This document shows positions 12,340 through 24,600 of a DNA stretch of 64,000 bases, piece after piece. The stretch covers positions 64,850,501 to 64,914,500 of the forward strand of contig OY720349.1 in NCBI GenBank assembly GCA_963082975.1. The letters run 5' to 3'. Origin of the DNA: Labia minor. Its lineage: Eukaryota > Arthropoda > Insecta > Dermaptera > Spongiphoridae. The notes below the pieces were generated by a model that was not told where the DNA came from, did not search any database, and worked only from the letters and a program-made list of their open reading frames with translations. Numbering within the stretch: position 1 is the first letter of the stretch; each line of letters starts with the position of its first letter. A program made the position numbers and the translations under genes.

Positions 12340-13348
12340 AGACACTTAACAAGTCATAATCTTGAAAAAGATCCTTTCAGGCGTATGGCATTCTACCTGC
12401 ACTTTGTTACAATACTAAAAAATCTATTTATTTTTGTTAATTCTTAAAAAGATATTCAAGGGTTGTAACCAAAGTTGGAATAAGAATTTAATTAAACATC
12501 AATTACTATAATGAACAAGAATAGTATTTATTTTAATATAGACATTATATATGACTAAAATAATAAAAATGCAATAGAACATTTTTTAAAACTTCTTATT
12601 TAAACTGATTATAATATTTTTAATTTTTACATACTATTATTAGTTAATATAGTTAAAACATCGAAAACAAACTATATTATGTATTATATTTGCCTCCCGC
12701 CTCTTTTTTTATTTGATATTACATTATATTTTTTATATTTAAATTCATTACATGAAGTTTTTAATTACATTAGTTTTTATACTAATATTTTTGATATTGA
12801 AAAATGTGGAAATTTTAATAAACATCCACTTTCATTTTATTGTTCAAATAACATGAAGAATTACTAAATTTTGATTATTCAACCATAATGAAAACTCAAT
12901 TTCACCTTCTTCTAATCAAAATAATCATAACAAGTAACAATATAATTTAAAAAATTCTCACCAAATTTTCTAAATAACAATAAGAAGATCAGAAAAATGT
13001 ATGTATTATAATAATTCATTTGGAATATATATTTATTGTTTTAATTAAATAGAACAATATTGAAGGAAAATTCATATTTTATTAACTATAATAAAAACAC
13101 TTGATTTAAAATTTATTTTTATATTATATTTTTAAAACTTAATTATTGAATTTATTTATAAGTATAATATAACTATAATTATTTTATAAAAATATAGTAT
13201 TAATAAAATTTATATTTTTATAAAAGTAAATTTTAAAAATAATTATTGTATTGATATTATATTAAATTTTTTATTTTTTAAAGTTTGAACCTGTTTTTTT
13301 ATATAAAATAATATTTTTTATTACATATCTATTATATTCTATATTCAC

Positions 13349-14191
13349 CAGGGAGCTAGGGAGTGACACTAACTCTTGTTTTAAGTGGTGGGGGGGGGGG
13401 GTGGCTCTAAAAAAGTAGGGAGAAATTCTTGTCGCCCATTTTGCCTACATCAAAACATTGAATTTTCCATATGACATAATACATTTTTGTTTTAAATTTT
13501 CTCGAATGTTTGAAAGTTTTTCTTAGTTATTTCTTCTTTATTTTATAGTTTAGTTAATATATTTAATAATTAGAAATAGTTTTTAATAATTTAATTTGTA
13601 TTTAATATTAAATTATTTTTTATTAGATTCTAAGACCTGGTTAAGTTTACTCCTGGGTTTAGGTTATAGATAGTTGTTGATTTATTTTTGTTTTTAAAAA
13701 TAATTATCATGGGATGTTCTGCATTTGCATTCAAAATTCAAAATCCTAGAGCCGGTCTGCTTTTCAGCATAATTTATAACAATTTATTTAAATTAATAAT
13801 TTTTGTAATTAAAAAAATACATTAATAAATATATTTTTTGTTTATATTTTATTTTTTGTAGTCATTTTTCCATTAAACTAATGATAATTTCTTTTTTTAA
13901 TTGACTAATCATCAGCATTATGAAGAGAATGATTGCCGCAACATTTAATTTTTTTTATACATATATGCATATCAAAACAACCTGCAGTTGAAATAAAATG
14001 AAATTTAAAGAGTTTTTTCTTCATGAGAAAATTTTTGCTCACATAATTTTCCAGAAAAAAGGCCCGAAATTTGATGATATATTAACATGAAGATCAAAGG
14101 AAAATATAATGTTTTGATGTAGGTAAAATGGCGGCTGTGACGTCAGATAGACGACAAGTTTTGTTTCAAATGTTCTCTGCCTACCTCCCTG
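13349..14191. mobile_element. Non-autonomous hAT-type element with intact 8-bp target duplication
   Basis: The ends are inverted (CAGGGAGCTAGG at left; CAGGGAGGTAGG read inward from right), with perfect 8-bp direct repeats ATATTCAC on both sides (13,341-13,348 and 14,192-14,199). A second inverted block lies inside: GCCTACATCAAAACATTG near 13,440 pairs with its reverse complement near 14,115. It also has a run of 12 or more G (about 13,388-13,401). An 8-bp duplication with CAG-type ends fits the hAT superfamily. There is no transposase ORF. Confidence 0.8.
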
Positions 14192-14740
14192 ATATTCACA
14201 CATATATATAGAGAAAGATAGAATTGTGAGTCAAGGCTATGGTTCGACCCAGATTTATAATCAAAAATCCCCATAGATAAAATTTTCTTTTGAATACAAA
14301 TCTTATTTCCTTATTTGATTTCAAAAACTTTTTTTATTTATTTAAAATAAGGAAAAAATAATTATATTTAAATTAATCAAATTATATAATATAATTAATT
14401 TTCAAAATATACATTTTTAAATGACAAATTTCTATAATATATTTTTTTTATTAAATGTATTTAAATTTAAATATAATTTTTGTTTATATGATAAAGATAT
14501 ATAATTAAATATTTATATATCTTCCCCAAGTTAATTTCACCTAATCTCTTTCTTCAAATTAAATAATTATGATTATATCTTTTTTTAAATATCCCATATT
14601 TAATAATTACTAAATAGATATTTTTAAAATGATTTTTACTTATTTTCAATTATTTTTAAAGAATATAATTAATTTTATGTATTATAGCTATTAGAAACTA
14701 TCTCTTGCTTATTGAAAAAACTGATATGTATATATAATAT

Positions 14741-14863
14741 TTAGGGGACCATATTTCGAAAACACCAAACCCGGACAATCAAATTGAAAAAATTTGGATA
14801 AAAAGTCGGAAAGGTCCTAAATGTTTGATGAGCACCTAAAAACGGGACGTTTGGTCACCCTAA
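14741..14863. mobile_element. Short hAT-like MITE
   Basis: The left end TTAGGGGACCATATTTCG and the right end (read inward) TTAGGGTGACCAAACGTCCC are imperfect inverted repeats, about 120 bp apart. The GGTGACCAnnnGTCCC motif is a familiar hAT MITE terminus. The target duplication is not clear because the flanks are AT-rich. Confidence 0.55.
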
Positions 14864-15509
14864 TAATATAGCTCGTACTTTTAAATTATATTAAAGTTGA
14901 ATTTTTATAATATTAGGTACACAATAAGGATTAGCTTATATTTATTATAATTAGAGACAACCGATCTATAAATTAATAAAAATAAGTAAAAATAAACGTT
15001 TTCCGCATACTAATATCATCCATCTTTATATTAGTCAATTGTTTTATTTATTTAGTCATTTTAAATAAGTATACTTAAGTCCAAGTGTTATAGTAATGTA
15101 TAAAATGTTTTGTTTAATTAATTGTTTCGCAGAATAATTTAAGGATTCTTTAAAAATATGTTTTTTTATAATTTTTTATCATTTTTAAAAGAATTTCTTA
15201 CGAATTAGGAATAATTAGATTTCGCAAAAGGAGATATATACCAATGTAAACTTCAATTATTAATTCGCATAAGAATTAATTGAATAATAATAATTTGAAT
15301 TTTCTAAATGAAGCTTTATATAAAAATTAATATTATTAAGACATTATTGTTGTGTGTTAAAAAATTAGGTTATTCCAAAAATGAAATTTATAAATTTAAC
15401 CCAAAATATTGTAATAAGTTAAGTAGACTATAATTTAAAAATATAAAACTTGATAAAAATAATTTTAAATTAAACTTTTGGTAAAGTTTCAAGCAAATTA
15501 ATATTTTTA

Positions 15510-15660
15510 TTAAACGTTTTTCTCAACTTCACTTGGCGTCTGTCTCTCTGTCTGTCTGTCTGTTCGCTCTTTTGACAAATTGAAATCGATTTTTCATCAT
15601 CTTAATATTGAGATAGACTTTTGAAAATTTTTATAGATATTTCAAAAACTCACTAGAAAG
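15510..15660 (+). repeat. Interspersed repeat module, also at 44.21-44.34 kb
   Basis: A CTGT-rich tract (TGTCTGTCTGTCTGTTCGCT) is followed by TTGACAAATTGAAATCGATT and TTTTTATAGATATTTCA. The same order occurs at 44,215-44,340. Together with the next repeat it may be part of one larger TE family, since both modules occur in the same order near 15.5-17.1 kb and 44.2-46.0 kb. Confidence 0.6.
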
Positions 15661-15989
15661 TATAGAAAAAATATAATTGAATTATAATTAATTAATTGTT
15701 ATTAATTAGCGATTAATTACTTTTAGTATCTAACTCCGTTTGTATTACTCCAATTATTTTTTTTTCAACGGATTCTTAAACATAAATATTGTAAATTCAA
15801 TTTGTAAATTTTCGTATAACTTCATCTTTTCTATTTCTCTTGTTATATTAAATAAATTTATCATATTAAAATTGCACTAAAAAGAATAAAATAATTTTTC
15901 TATAAGCCTGACAGCCTTGCTTCATATTCAACTACAATCGATGGGCGCTTTTAGTTTTCATTTGCTTTCTATCATATTTCTATGCAATT

Positions 15990-16816
15990 AATTTCCTTTA
16001 TAGAGCTATAATTCATATATATATATAAATATAAAAATGCATTTTTTTTTGTATACATGTATTATGATACGGAAATATAGAAAGTTATTTGTTTGAACAC
16101 ATGGCAGAGTATATAAAAGATAACTTTCTAGAATTATTGTTTCGGGAAAAACGCAGGGAAGTGCATTCCATCTGGTACCCAGATGATATACCTCGTCGTT
16201 ACCCAAGGGAGTGAGGGGTGGACAATTTTGCCAAGTGGCATAGGAGGGGATGATGACCATCTACATTGTTAGACATTTTTTGATCAATTCTTGGATTGAG
16301 TATAAGGGAAGTGACTTCATCAGACCAAGTAAGAACAACTACAAGGATCGTCGAGTGGAACGAGGAATTGTTCCTGCCCAGATAAGACGACATAATACCT
16401 TGAGGAAAATATCCAAGAATCATCTTACATGAAGTCCCAGTGTTCCCCGAACTCATTATTAATTACAATAACAGATAAGTGGTCGACCATATTTAAATAA
16501 TTTGCAATTGCTAAATATAAATTAAATTTCATTTAATTTATATTTCTATTTTAACGGTACCATTCAATTCTTTAATTTCATATAATTACTTGTAATATAA
16601 ATTCTTTTAGTTTATTAAATACATAATTTTTAGTTATAATTTAAATATGCATTTTTAATCTGAACCTATTCAATTTTATCATTTCCCATATCAACCGTCG
16701 CGGATTCAATAACCCTTTATTATTCTAAATTTATCCAGAGTGCTACCAAATTAATTTAATCTGATTCTCAACCCAATTTTTTCTAATAAATACCTTACCA
16801 AAATATCCAATATACG

Positions 16817-16864
<48 letters not shown>

Positions 16865-16866
16865 AC
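15990..16866. mobile_element. 877-bp insertion of unknown type with degraded coding-like core
   Basis: It lies between the halves of the repeat above. The core (16,090-16,460) is clearly less AT-rich than its surroundings. Two overlapping minus-strand frames (16,199-16,456 and 16,006-16,260) look like one reading interrupted by a frameshift. One includes YFPQGIMSSYLGRNNSS, the other NDEVYHLGTRWNALPCVF. I do not recognise the protein. A plus-strand frame at 16,250-16,432 (NNYKDRRVERGIVPAQIRRH) is equally open, so the true strand is unclear. It ends in a (TA)n tract at 16,821-16,862. Confidence 0.4.
16821..16862. repeat. (TA)n microsatellite
   Basis: About 42 bp of uninterrupted TA at the right end of the 877-bp insertion. 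Confidence 0.95.
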
Positions 16867-17516
16867 AGTAAAACACTTCATTAACAAGTAACACTATTTC
16901 TTAAATATAATCAACCATTTTGGATTAGATTGATAATATGTAAATTTAAAAAAATTATTTTAAATTTTGATACATACTTTGATATAAGTATATTACAGTG
17001 AAAAATAATAAAAGATTAATTTCTTAGCTAAAATTTGTCAGTTTATGTGTTTAATAAACACAAATAAATTTGACTATGAATATTTAATTTTCTATCTTCT
17101 CAGAACTGTTCGAAAGATTTCAATTGGCAAAATAGTCTGCGTTTTATGACTTAGCATATCAATTTTCCTCATCATCACTTCTTCTAAACAAACTCAAATA
17201 ATATAATAATGCAACTCAATTTTCTCGTAATCCTCCAAAAGTAAATTTAAGTGTAAAAATTTGTAAATACATTTTTATAACATTAGCTATTTAATTAACA
17301 TTAAAATGAATATTACTAATATATTAATATCTTTTAATATTTTTATTAAACTTTCATTAATAAAATACAAATTTACAGAGAAATAAATGTATGTGAAATA
17401 ATTAATGAAAATAATTAATTTAAATTCCGTGAGAGTTAACGATATTATAGGATTTTCTCTGATAAAATTTTGAAATAAATTATTTTTTTTTAATATTGTA
17501 ATATATTTATATATAT

Positions 17517-17529
<13 letters not shown>

Positions 17530-17563
<34 letters not shown>
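17530..17563. repeat. (AT)n microsatellite
   Basis: An uninterrupted AT tract, preceded by a shorter one at about 17,510-17,522. Confidence 0.95.
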
Positions 17564-17567
<4 letters not shown>

Positions 17568-18525
17568 AGAAATAAAATTATCTCTCGGTCATTCACATTG
17601 ATTGGGTTTTCCTCAAATTTAATTATATCTACCACTACGTACTACTAAAATAAATTTTGGCTATTTGAGATAAATTATATGATGTTATTAAATAATAATA
17701 TCTTTTTTTTGAAAAATTAATTAAACTAAACTTGTCTTTCCAAATGTTCAAATATTAATTCATGAATGACCCGAAAACATTGAATTTACATTTGTTTATT
17801 TATTTTATTAATTAATTTATTGATTTTTTTGTTTTTGAATTATTATTGAATTATAGTGATTTTTTATTAAATAAAAAGAAGATATAATTATATTAATTAT
17901 TTAAAAATATCATTCTTGCATTATTATAGTAAAAAATTCTTGGCCGGAACAATCACTTTTTTCCATATTTCTCAATTGAATTGAAATCTTCTATCAATTG
18001 TTTCATATCTACCTTTATAGTATACTAGGTATAGTAAGTAATAGTAGTACTATTTTATACGTTTACTGATATTTCATCATTTAATTATTTTAGAGAAAAT
18101 GCACATAAAATTTTAAAATAAATTATTGAATAAATTTTAATACTTTTTTTAAATTAATAAATGTTTTTCCATAATATGTATTATTTAAATATATTGTAAT
18201 ATTTGTGAATGAGATACGTAAATAAATAATTTAGAAATTTAATCTAATGCCTCAAGGAAAATTAACCATTTTGTTTTGATAATTCGTATAAATAATAATA
18301 ATAATAATAATAATCATAATAATAATTAGTATAAATAATAATAATAGTATGAACATTCCCGAAGGGGATATTTCTTTTGTGTTGTTGTATCTTTCCAAAT
18401 AGAAAAACCGGAAAACTATTAATATTATTGTTTTGGAATGACGAATGGTGGGCTCTCCCGATTTCCAAGTTCAACTTGGCTGCTCTTGATATAGAATGGT
18501 GCAAGTTCCTCCCACCGCCAGGCTG

Positions 18526-18567
18526 TATAAAAGATGATAGTTGACCAGCGAGAAGGCTATTCACTCA
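18526..18567 (+). promoter_or_regulatory. Core promoter of the low-complexity secreted protein gene
   Basis: TATAAAA at 18,526-18,532 lies in a locally GC-richer stretch. It is followed 30-40 bp later by TTCACTCAGTC, which fits the arthropod initiator consensus TCAGT/TCACT. Transcription would begin around 18,557-18,567, leaving a 5' UTR of about 60 bases before the ATG at 18,625. Confidence 0.6.
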
Positions 18568-18624
18568 GTCGATTGGCGACGTTGTAGACTGAAAGAAGAC
18601 CGACCCCCTTCAGCGTCACTCGCC

Positions 18625-21600
18625 ATGGGTTTTTGCTTCAGATCCACAGGTGAGCTTATAAAAGGAATTCAAAGGTCTTCGCATAGTATTTTTTTCTTAT
18701 CAAAACATCCCCCACTTAACCTTGAATTAATGTTCAAATTTATCATTTTTCTCTTTTAAATAATATTTTAGATTTAATTACTATCTAAATTTCAAATATT
18801 GTTTATTTATTTATTAATAAACAATTTTTTTTTAATTTTCTACTTAACATCTATATTTTCTTTTCTTTTAATCTTATAAAAGAAGATAATTTTGTTTATT
18901 AGATTTATGACTAAATTTTTCTTCAAAATATATAAATTAATTATTTATAAATTTAATTTAATTAAATAATGCAAAACGTCCATTATATATATTTTTGTGC
19001 TTGTTGGTTTTTTTTAAATAGATGTTAATTAATTAATATATGTACCTTTCGTACTTATTCGTATTTATTAGTTTTTTATTCATAATTTTTTTTATTTTAT
19101 TTTGTATATATATATCAATTGGTCATATTAATATAAATATATAATAATTCTCTATAATAGAAATATATGTTTATATTATATTCATTAAATATTAATTTTT
19201 TCAAATAATTAAAGAAAAATTTTGAAAATATATTTTTTTTATAATTTATGAATTTATGTGTGATTTTAATAATATATTAAAAATTATTTTAGAAATAAAC
19301 TTATTTATATACATGGATTAGTTGGAATCATATTATTCACAGTAAATGGGTTCTTTCATTAAAGATTAATTTTTTTATATTAATTACTGGAAGAAGTAAT
19401 TTATCAATTTTAGTAATTTTAAAAATTGTTTTCAACTTTATAAAGATTTAATGTCTGATTTTATCTCTTAATCATTCTTTATCAAATTTAATATTTTTCC
19501 CTTAAAAAATCAAACTTATTCTTTAAAAAAAATATGAACCATTTTATATGTAGTATAAACCATTCAAATAATCATCTTTTAATTTTAATATAATTTAATT
19601 TTATATGTAATTATTAACGATTTAATCTTTGAAATTTAAATAATGCCATTTATAAAATCTTATTTTATAGATGATTGGATCTTATTCTTTTTTTTTTTTT
19701 TTTTACTTTTAAATACTTTAATTTGAAATATAATGAATTTATAATAGTATAAAATCTTTATAGAATATATAAATATATATAAATGACTGAATATTAATTG
19801 GGAAATAAATTAAAAATTCTTTGTTCATCTTAGAAATTGAAGAAAAATAAATGTTTTTTTAATTTCTTGTTAGTTGATATCCTGAAAAACCGGTAGAAGT
19901 TGAGAAAGAATTTTAATGAAATGTATAGCGATGGCCTTCAAATTTCTGCTTAATTTAATATTTATACAAGAAGATTCAAGTGTAGCATTATTTAATACTA
20001 ATTAAGAAACTATTCTTTACATTATATAAATATGAATTATTTATTAAATATTACTGATTATAATAAAATTAAATATATCACTATTATTGAGAAGGGTTGT
20101 CAGTTGTCAGTTGCGAATTTATCACATGAGAGGCCCACCTCGAAATATTTTTATTACAACTGTCCAGCAGATGTAATAAAACAGTTGCTGAGATGTTCAG
20201 ATTGTATTAATTATGAAAATTGAAACTTATTTACTTAATTACACCTGTTTTTTACGCAAATCTAAGGATATGACGTTGTTAAATACTTTTATCCATCGTT
20301 TTTACCGACCGACGATAGCAAGGAAAGGTATTGTTTTTACACCAAATTTCACATATGGAGATTTTTACATTTCTCCACGAATCATGCATTTTGTTAACAG
20401 AAAAAAGTATTTTTAGCATGATGTCTGTCGGTCGATCTGTCCATTGTGTGTCGGTATAGACGTGTATAGCTTGAACGGCTCTACGAATTTTGATAAAATT
20501 TGGTATATTTACTTAATGCATCAGTAACATGAATTCAGTAACTTTTGGTGTATATCCGGAAACCGCAAGTGGTAGTTTACAAAGTATTAATTTTATATTC
20601 ATTGTCCCAAAATATTTCACTTAAAATTTACGTAGTAATAATTAATAATTGATTAATTAAACTAAATATAAAAACCAAAATAATATAATTTAGTCATTTT
20701 AATTCGAGTTTTAAAAATATTTTTTTGATCCTTTATATATATTGTATAATGATGTTATAAGAATAAACGTTTAATAGCTTAAACCAAAAAACAATTATTG
20801 AACCTAATAAATTTATCGAATTTTATCTAATAGATAATTTCATGAAATATTTTTTGTTAAAACCACTGGTTTCGTTTTTTCTTGATAATATTTATAAATT
20901 TTTCAAAATCTATATGCTCAAGGAAAATTAATCAATAAAAAAGAACACCTAGGAAGTGGTTTTAACATAAAAGATAATGTTTTCTTATTATTTTTTATTT
21001 GGACCAGGAAGTTTTAAAATCATTTCCTTTAATTTTTTCAAGTTAATTTATTATGATGATACCTGATTGACTTTCAAAAATAATTCCCAAATCACAATAG
21101 AATGAGATTAAGATTTATTTGATGATTAATTCAAAATTTTTATAATTAATACCTCGAAAAATAAAATAAATAAAAAATATGTACAAATAATATTTTATAT
21201 AATAATAATCAAGTCTTACATTTCAATAAACAAAATCAAAAAGTATTATTCTTTCAAGCTTTCAAACTGTAAAAAAGGAAATCACATAAATGTTTTTAAA
21301 TTATAACTACTAGATCTTTTGAATATTTCAGAAGGTGAAAGCATATTTTATTTCATGGTCATTAAGATAAAATTTTTTTAAATAAAATAATTTTATCTAA
21401 AAAATATAGTATTTAAATTAAACATTTACAAAAAGTTAAATCTAGCAAATATATTTAATCATATATATATCTTATATTAAAGGTATATATATTACGAATG
21501 TAAAATTTGATTTAATCAAATGATGGTCAATTTTATCCTTGATCAATTTTGAATGAGTCAATGAGAGATTTTTATTATTTAAAGAGCCATACCGTAGTTA

Positions 21601-24600
21601 ATTATCAACATAAATTCAAATTTAAATTAATATCATTGCATATTTAAACCAGAACTTATGTGTTATTTGATATAAATATACCTCATAGAAATAAATTTTA
21701 TAAATTTTATAGTTTTTAATATAACAATTTTAACTTTAGTCAAAATAGACATAAATCCAAAAAAAATTTTCATACAATACCTAGCTAGTGTAAAAATACA
21801 AATATAATAATAATAATAATAATATATAAATAATAATTTAAATATTCAATGAGAGCAGCAGTTTACTTAATGAAGAAACTCATGTGGCTCTAAGCCGGAT
21901 TATCCCATCAGAACTATTAATTATCACTAAAGTTGTAGGAGATACATCAAATCATTATTCCAAATCAGATTTATTTGGAACAGGAAAAGTTATTTTTATA
22001 TTTCATGAAATGTAATTAAAAAATTTCTCTTTTATATATAATATTATACTTCTAGATATGTTAAATGACTTATAAATAAGTTAAGACTAAACTAATCTCA
22101 AAAAGCAATAGAAAATCGAGATTAAAAAGTAGAAATTTATCTAACAATAATTTAAATAAGAAATATTAAAAATAAAATATAGTATTATATTTAATTCTTT
22201 GATTTTCAAAAATATGTAAAATAATATTCATTTAAATTTTATTAAATTGAAATATTTATAAATTTTTGTTATAATTTCTTTTAAAATACATATATATTAT
22301 AGATAAGTATAGACTGATTAATTAACATTAACTGATTAAGAAGGAAATTAAATAATGATTTAAAAAAGTTTAGTTTTGAAAAAAAGGAATTTTTAAATCT
22401 TATATATATATATATATAAATATAATAATGATTATTATCTATACAAATAATTATGCCAAAGAATTTAAGACTTAAGATACAGTGGCTCTTAACTTTAATG
22501 ATTCTAACATAAAAATATTATTTCTTTATGATTTTCAAAGTAAAAATTTTTATAAAAATTGAAAAAATAATTTTTATACTTTTCATAATAATATATTTTA
22601 TTTTTTTATTTTTTTTTTATTTTTTACAAATCACAATCTAGTTATAAACCTTAACTAATCTAGTTATAAACCTTAACTAATAAGTGATATATGCAAATAT
22701 ATAAAGTTCATGATTTTAAAAACATGCAAACATGAGCAGTTTAATCTATTAGTTCATGATATAATAATAATATTATTAAATAGAAAATAGACAAAAAGTG
22801 ATTAAATCTTAAAGATCTTGATAATATTGAATAACTAGGTTTTGAAGGTAAGAAAAACTAGAAATTAAATCCGGCTTGTGAGGTTATAAGTAAAATCATT
22901 AAGAATAAAAAAACGGAAACGGTGGTTTTTGGCCTTGATTTGCAAATTCACATTTATTTAAAAAAAACCAGTTTTTTGCAAATTAATAATTATATTTGTA
23001 TTTATTTATTATATTAATATTAATATTTATATTTATTTATTATATACTAATATTAATATTTATATTTATTTATTATATTAATATTTTTATTTTGTTCATA
23101 TATTTATATATATATATAATTCTAAAACTTTTAAAAATAGACAAAAATTTATTTTAAAATGAGCAATTTAAAAAAATTATTCTATATAATCTTAATTTTT
23201 CAAATTATTAATTATTTTTTTAATTTTAGTATGATTAATTAATTTTACTAATATACTCTAGAAAAACTTTATTATCACAATATGAAATTAATGGGGAATT
23301 TCCCAATTATGAAAAAAACGGATGATAATGACTCAGTCTCAACCTAGTTTTTACCTGATTTTCATAGCTGAGTGGTTATTAATGATAACGCCAGAGATAT
23401 AAAACAACAAAAACAAACACTCTTATTAAACTGTAAGTTGAAGATATTAAGTCATAAGAAAGAAAAATTTTAATAACAATTAACTTGAAAGATCACCTCC
23501 GTGGAATCCAATTATCAATAATCATTTTATTTTTTTTTTCTTTTCTTTTATATTAAATAATTCAGATTCTTTTAAAAATACAAAAAAAAAACTATTAAAA
23601 AATTTGATCAAAATTAACAAAAAATAAGAATTTATAATCTTTCTATAAAATTTGAAGCTAATCGGACATAGACATAGACTTTCTCCGACATTCACACATA
23701 AACATCTCTTTGAAAATATATTAAATGTGTGTGGATATGAAAATTTTTTAAATTTTTAAATATACCAATAAATTTCTTAATAAAATATTTTTATGTATTT
23801 TTATACACTCGATTAGAAAAATCGCGAATTCTTTTAATTTCACTGAATCCATTTAATTTATTTAACTAAATTTTTTATCAATTCATTTCAATTAATTCAT
23901 CAAACAGAACTAACCCAATTTAACATTTTGAAAATTGGATAATTTTTTATTTAAGCATTTTACGCTTTTCTTCAAAAATATATTTTTTTTCATACTTTAT
24001 TAAAAAATTTAATTAAGACCATGAAGAAATTGCTATTTACAATCATTTATTCATTTATTTAATTATTTAATTAATAAATTGAAGTATATACATATATATA
24101 TTATCATTTTTTAATACATTTTTCTCAAATATTAATATTATATTAATAAAATCAAATTTCAAGATTAATATAAATTAAATTTTGTTACAAATATTCATTC
24201 AAAATAAATAATTATTGTGGCATTAAATTGTAATAATAGCAAATTTCATCAAGCATTGAAATAAGTACATATTTTATATTTTTTATATAAAGCCAAACTT
24301 ATAAAAGATTATACTGTTGTTTAAATTGTTTATGAATTTTGCTGTAAGTATTTAAGTCTTTACATAAATAATTATTTAACCCTTCCAATTTCATTTCGTT
24401 CACTTATCCGTCAAGAGAAATGTAAGCCTGCCTAAAAGCATTGTTATTATCTTCTTTACTATTTATAAGTGATTAAGTATTATAACGCCAGCAAATAATA
24501 AAATACGAATTTCAAATTAATAAAAATTTCTATTAAAGATTTTTTTTATTCAAATATTCTGTAATTTTATTAAAATGTCTTAGTAAAGGTAATGTATTAC

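Larger units (their letters stand above)
15830..17085 (+). repeat. Interspersed repeat split by an 877-bp insertion
   Basis: Positions 15,830-15,989 and 16,867-17,085 match a contiguous stretch at 45,318-45,820 (shared phrases GGGCGCTTTTAGTTTTCATT and AACACTTCATTAACAAGTAA). In the other copy CAATT and AGTAAAAC are only 2 bp apart; here 877 bp separate them. Confidence 0.65.

Noticed and set aside
14230-14275. GGTTCGACCC resembling a tRNA B box
   Set aside because: No A box, acceptor stem or anticodon arm at the right spacing.
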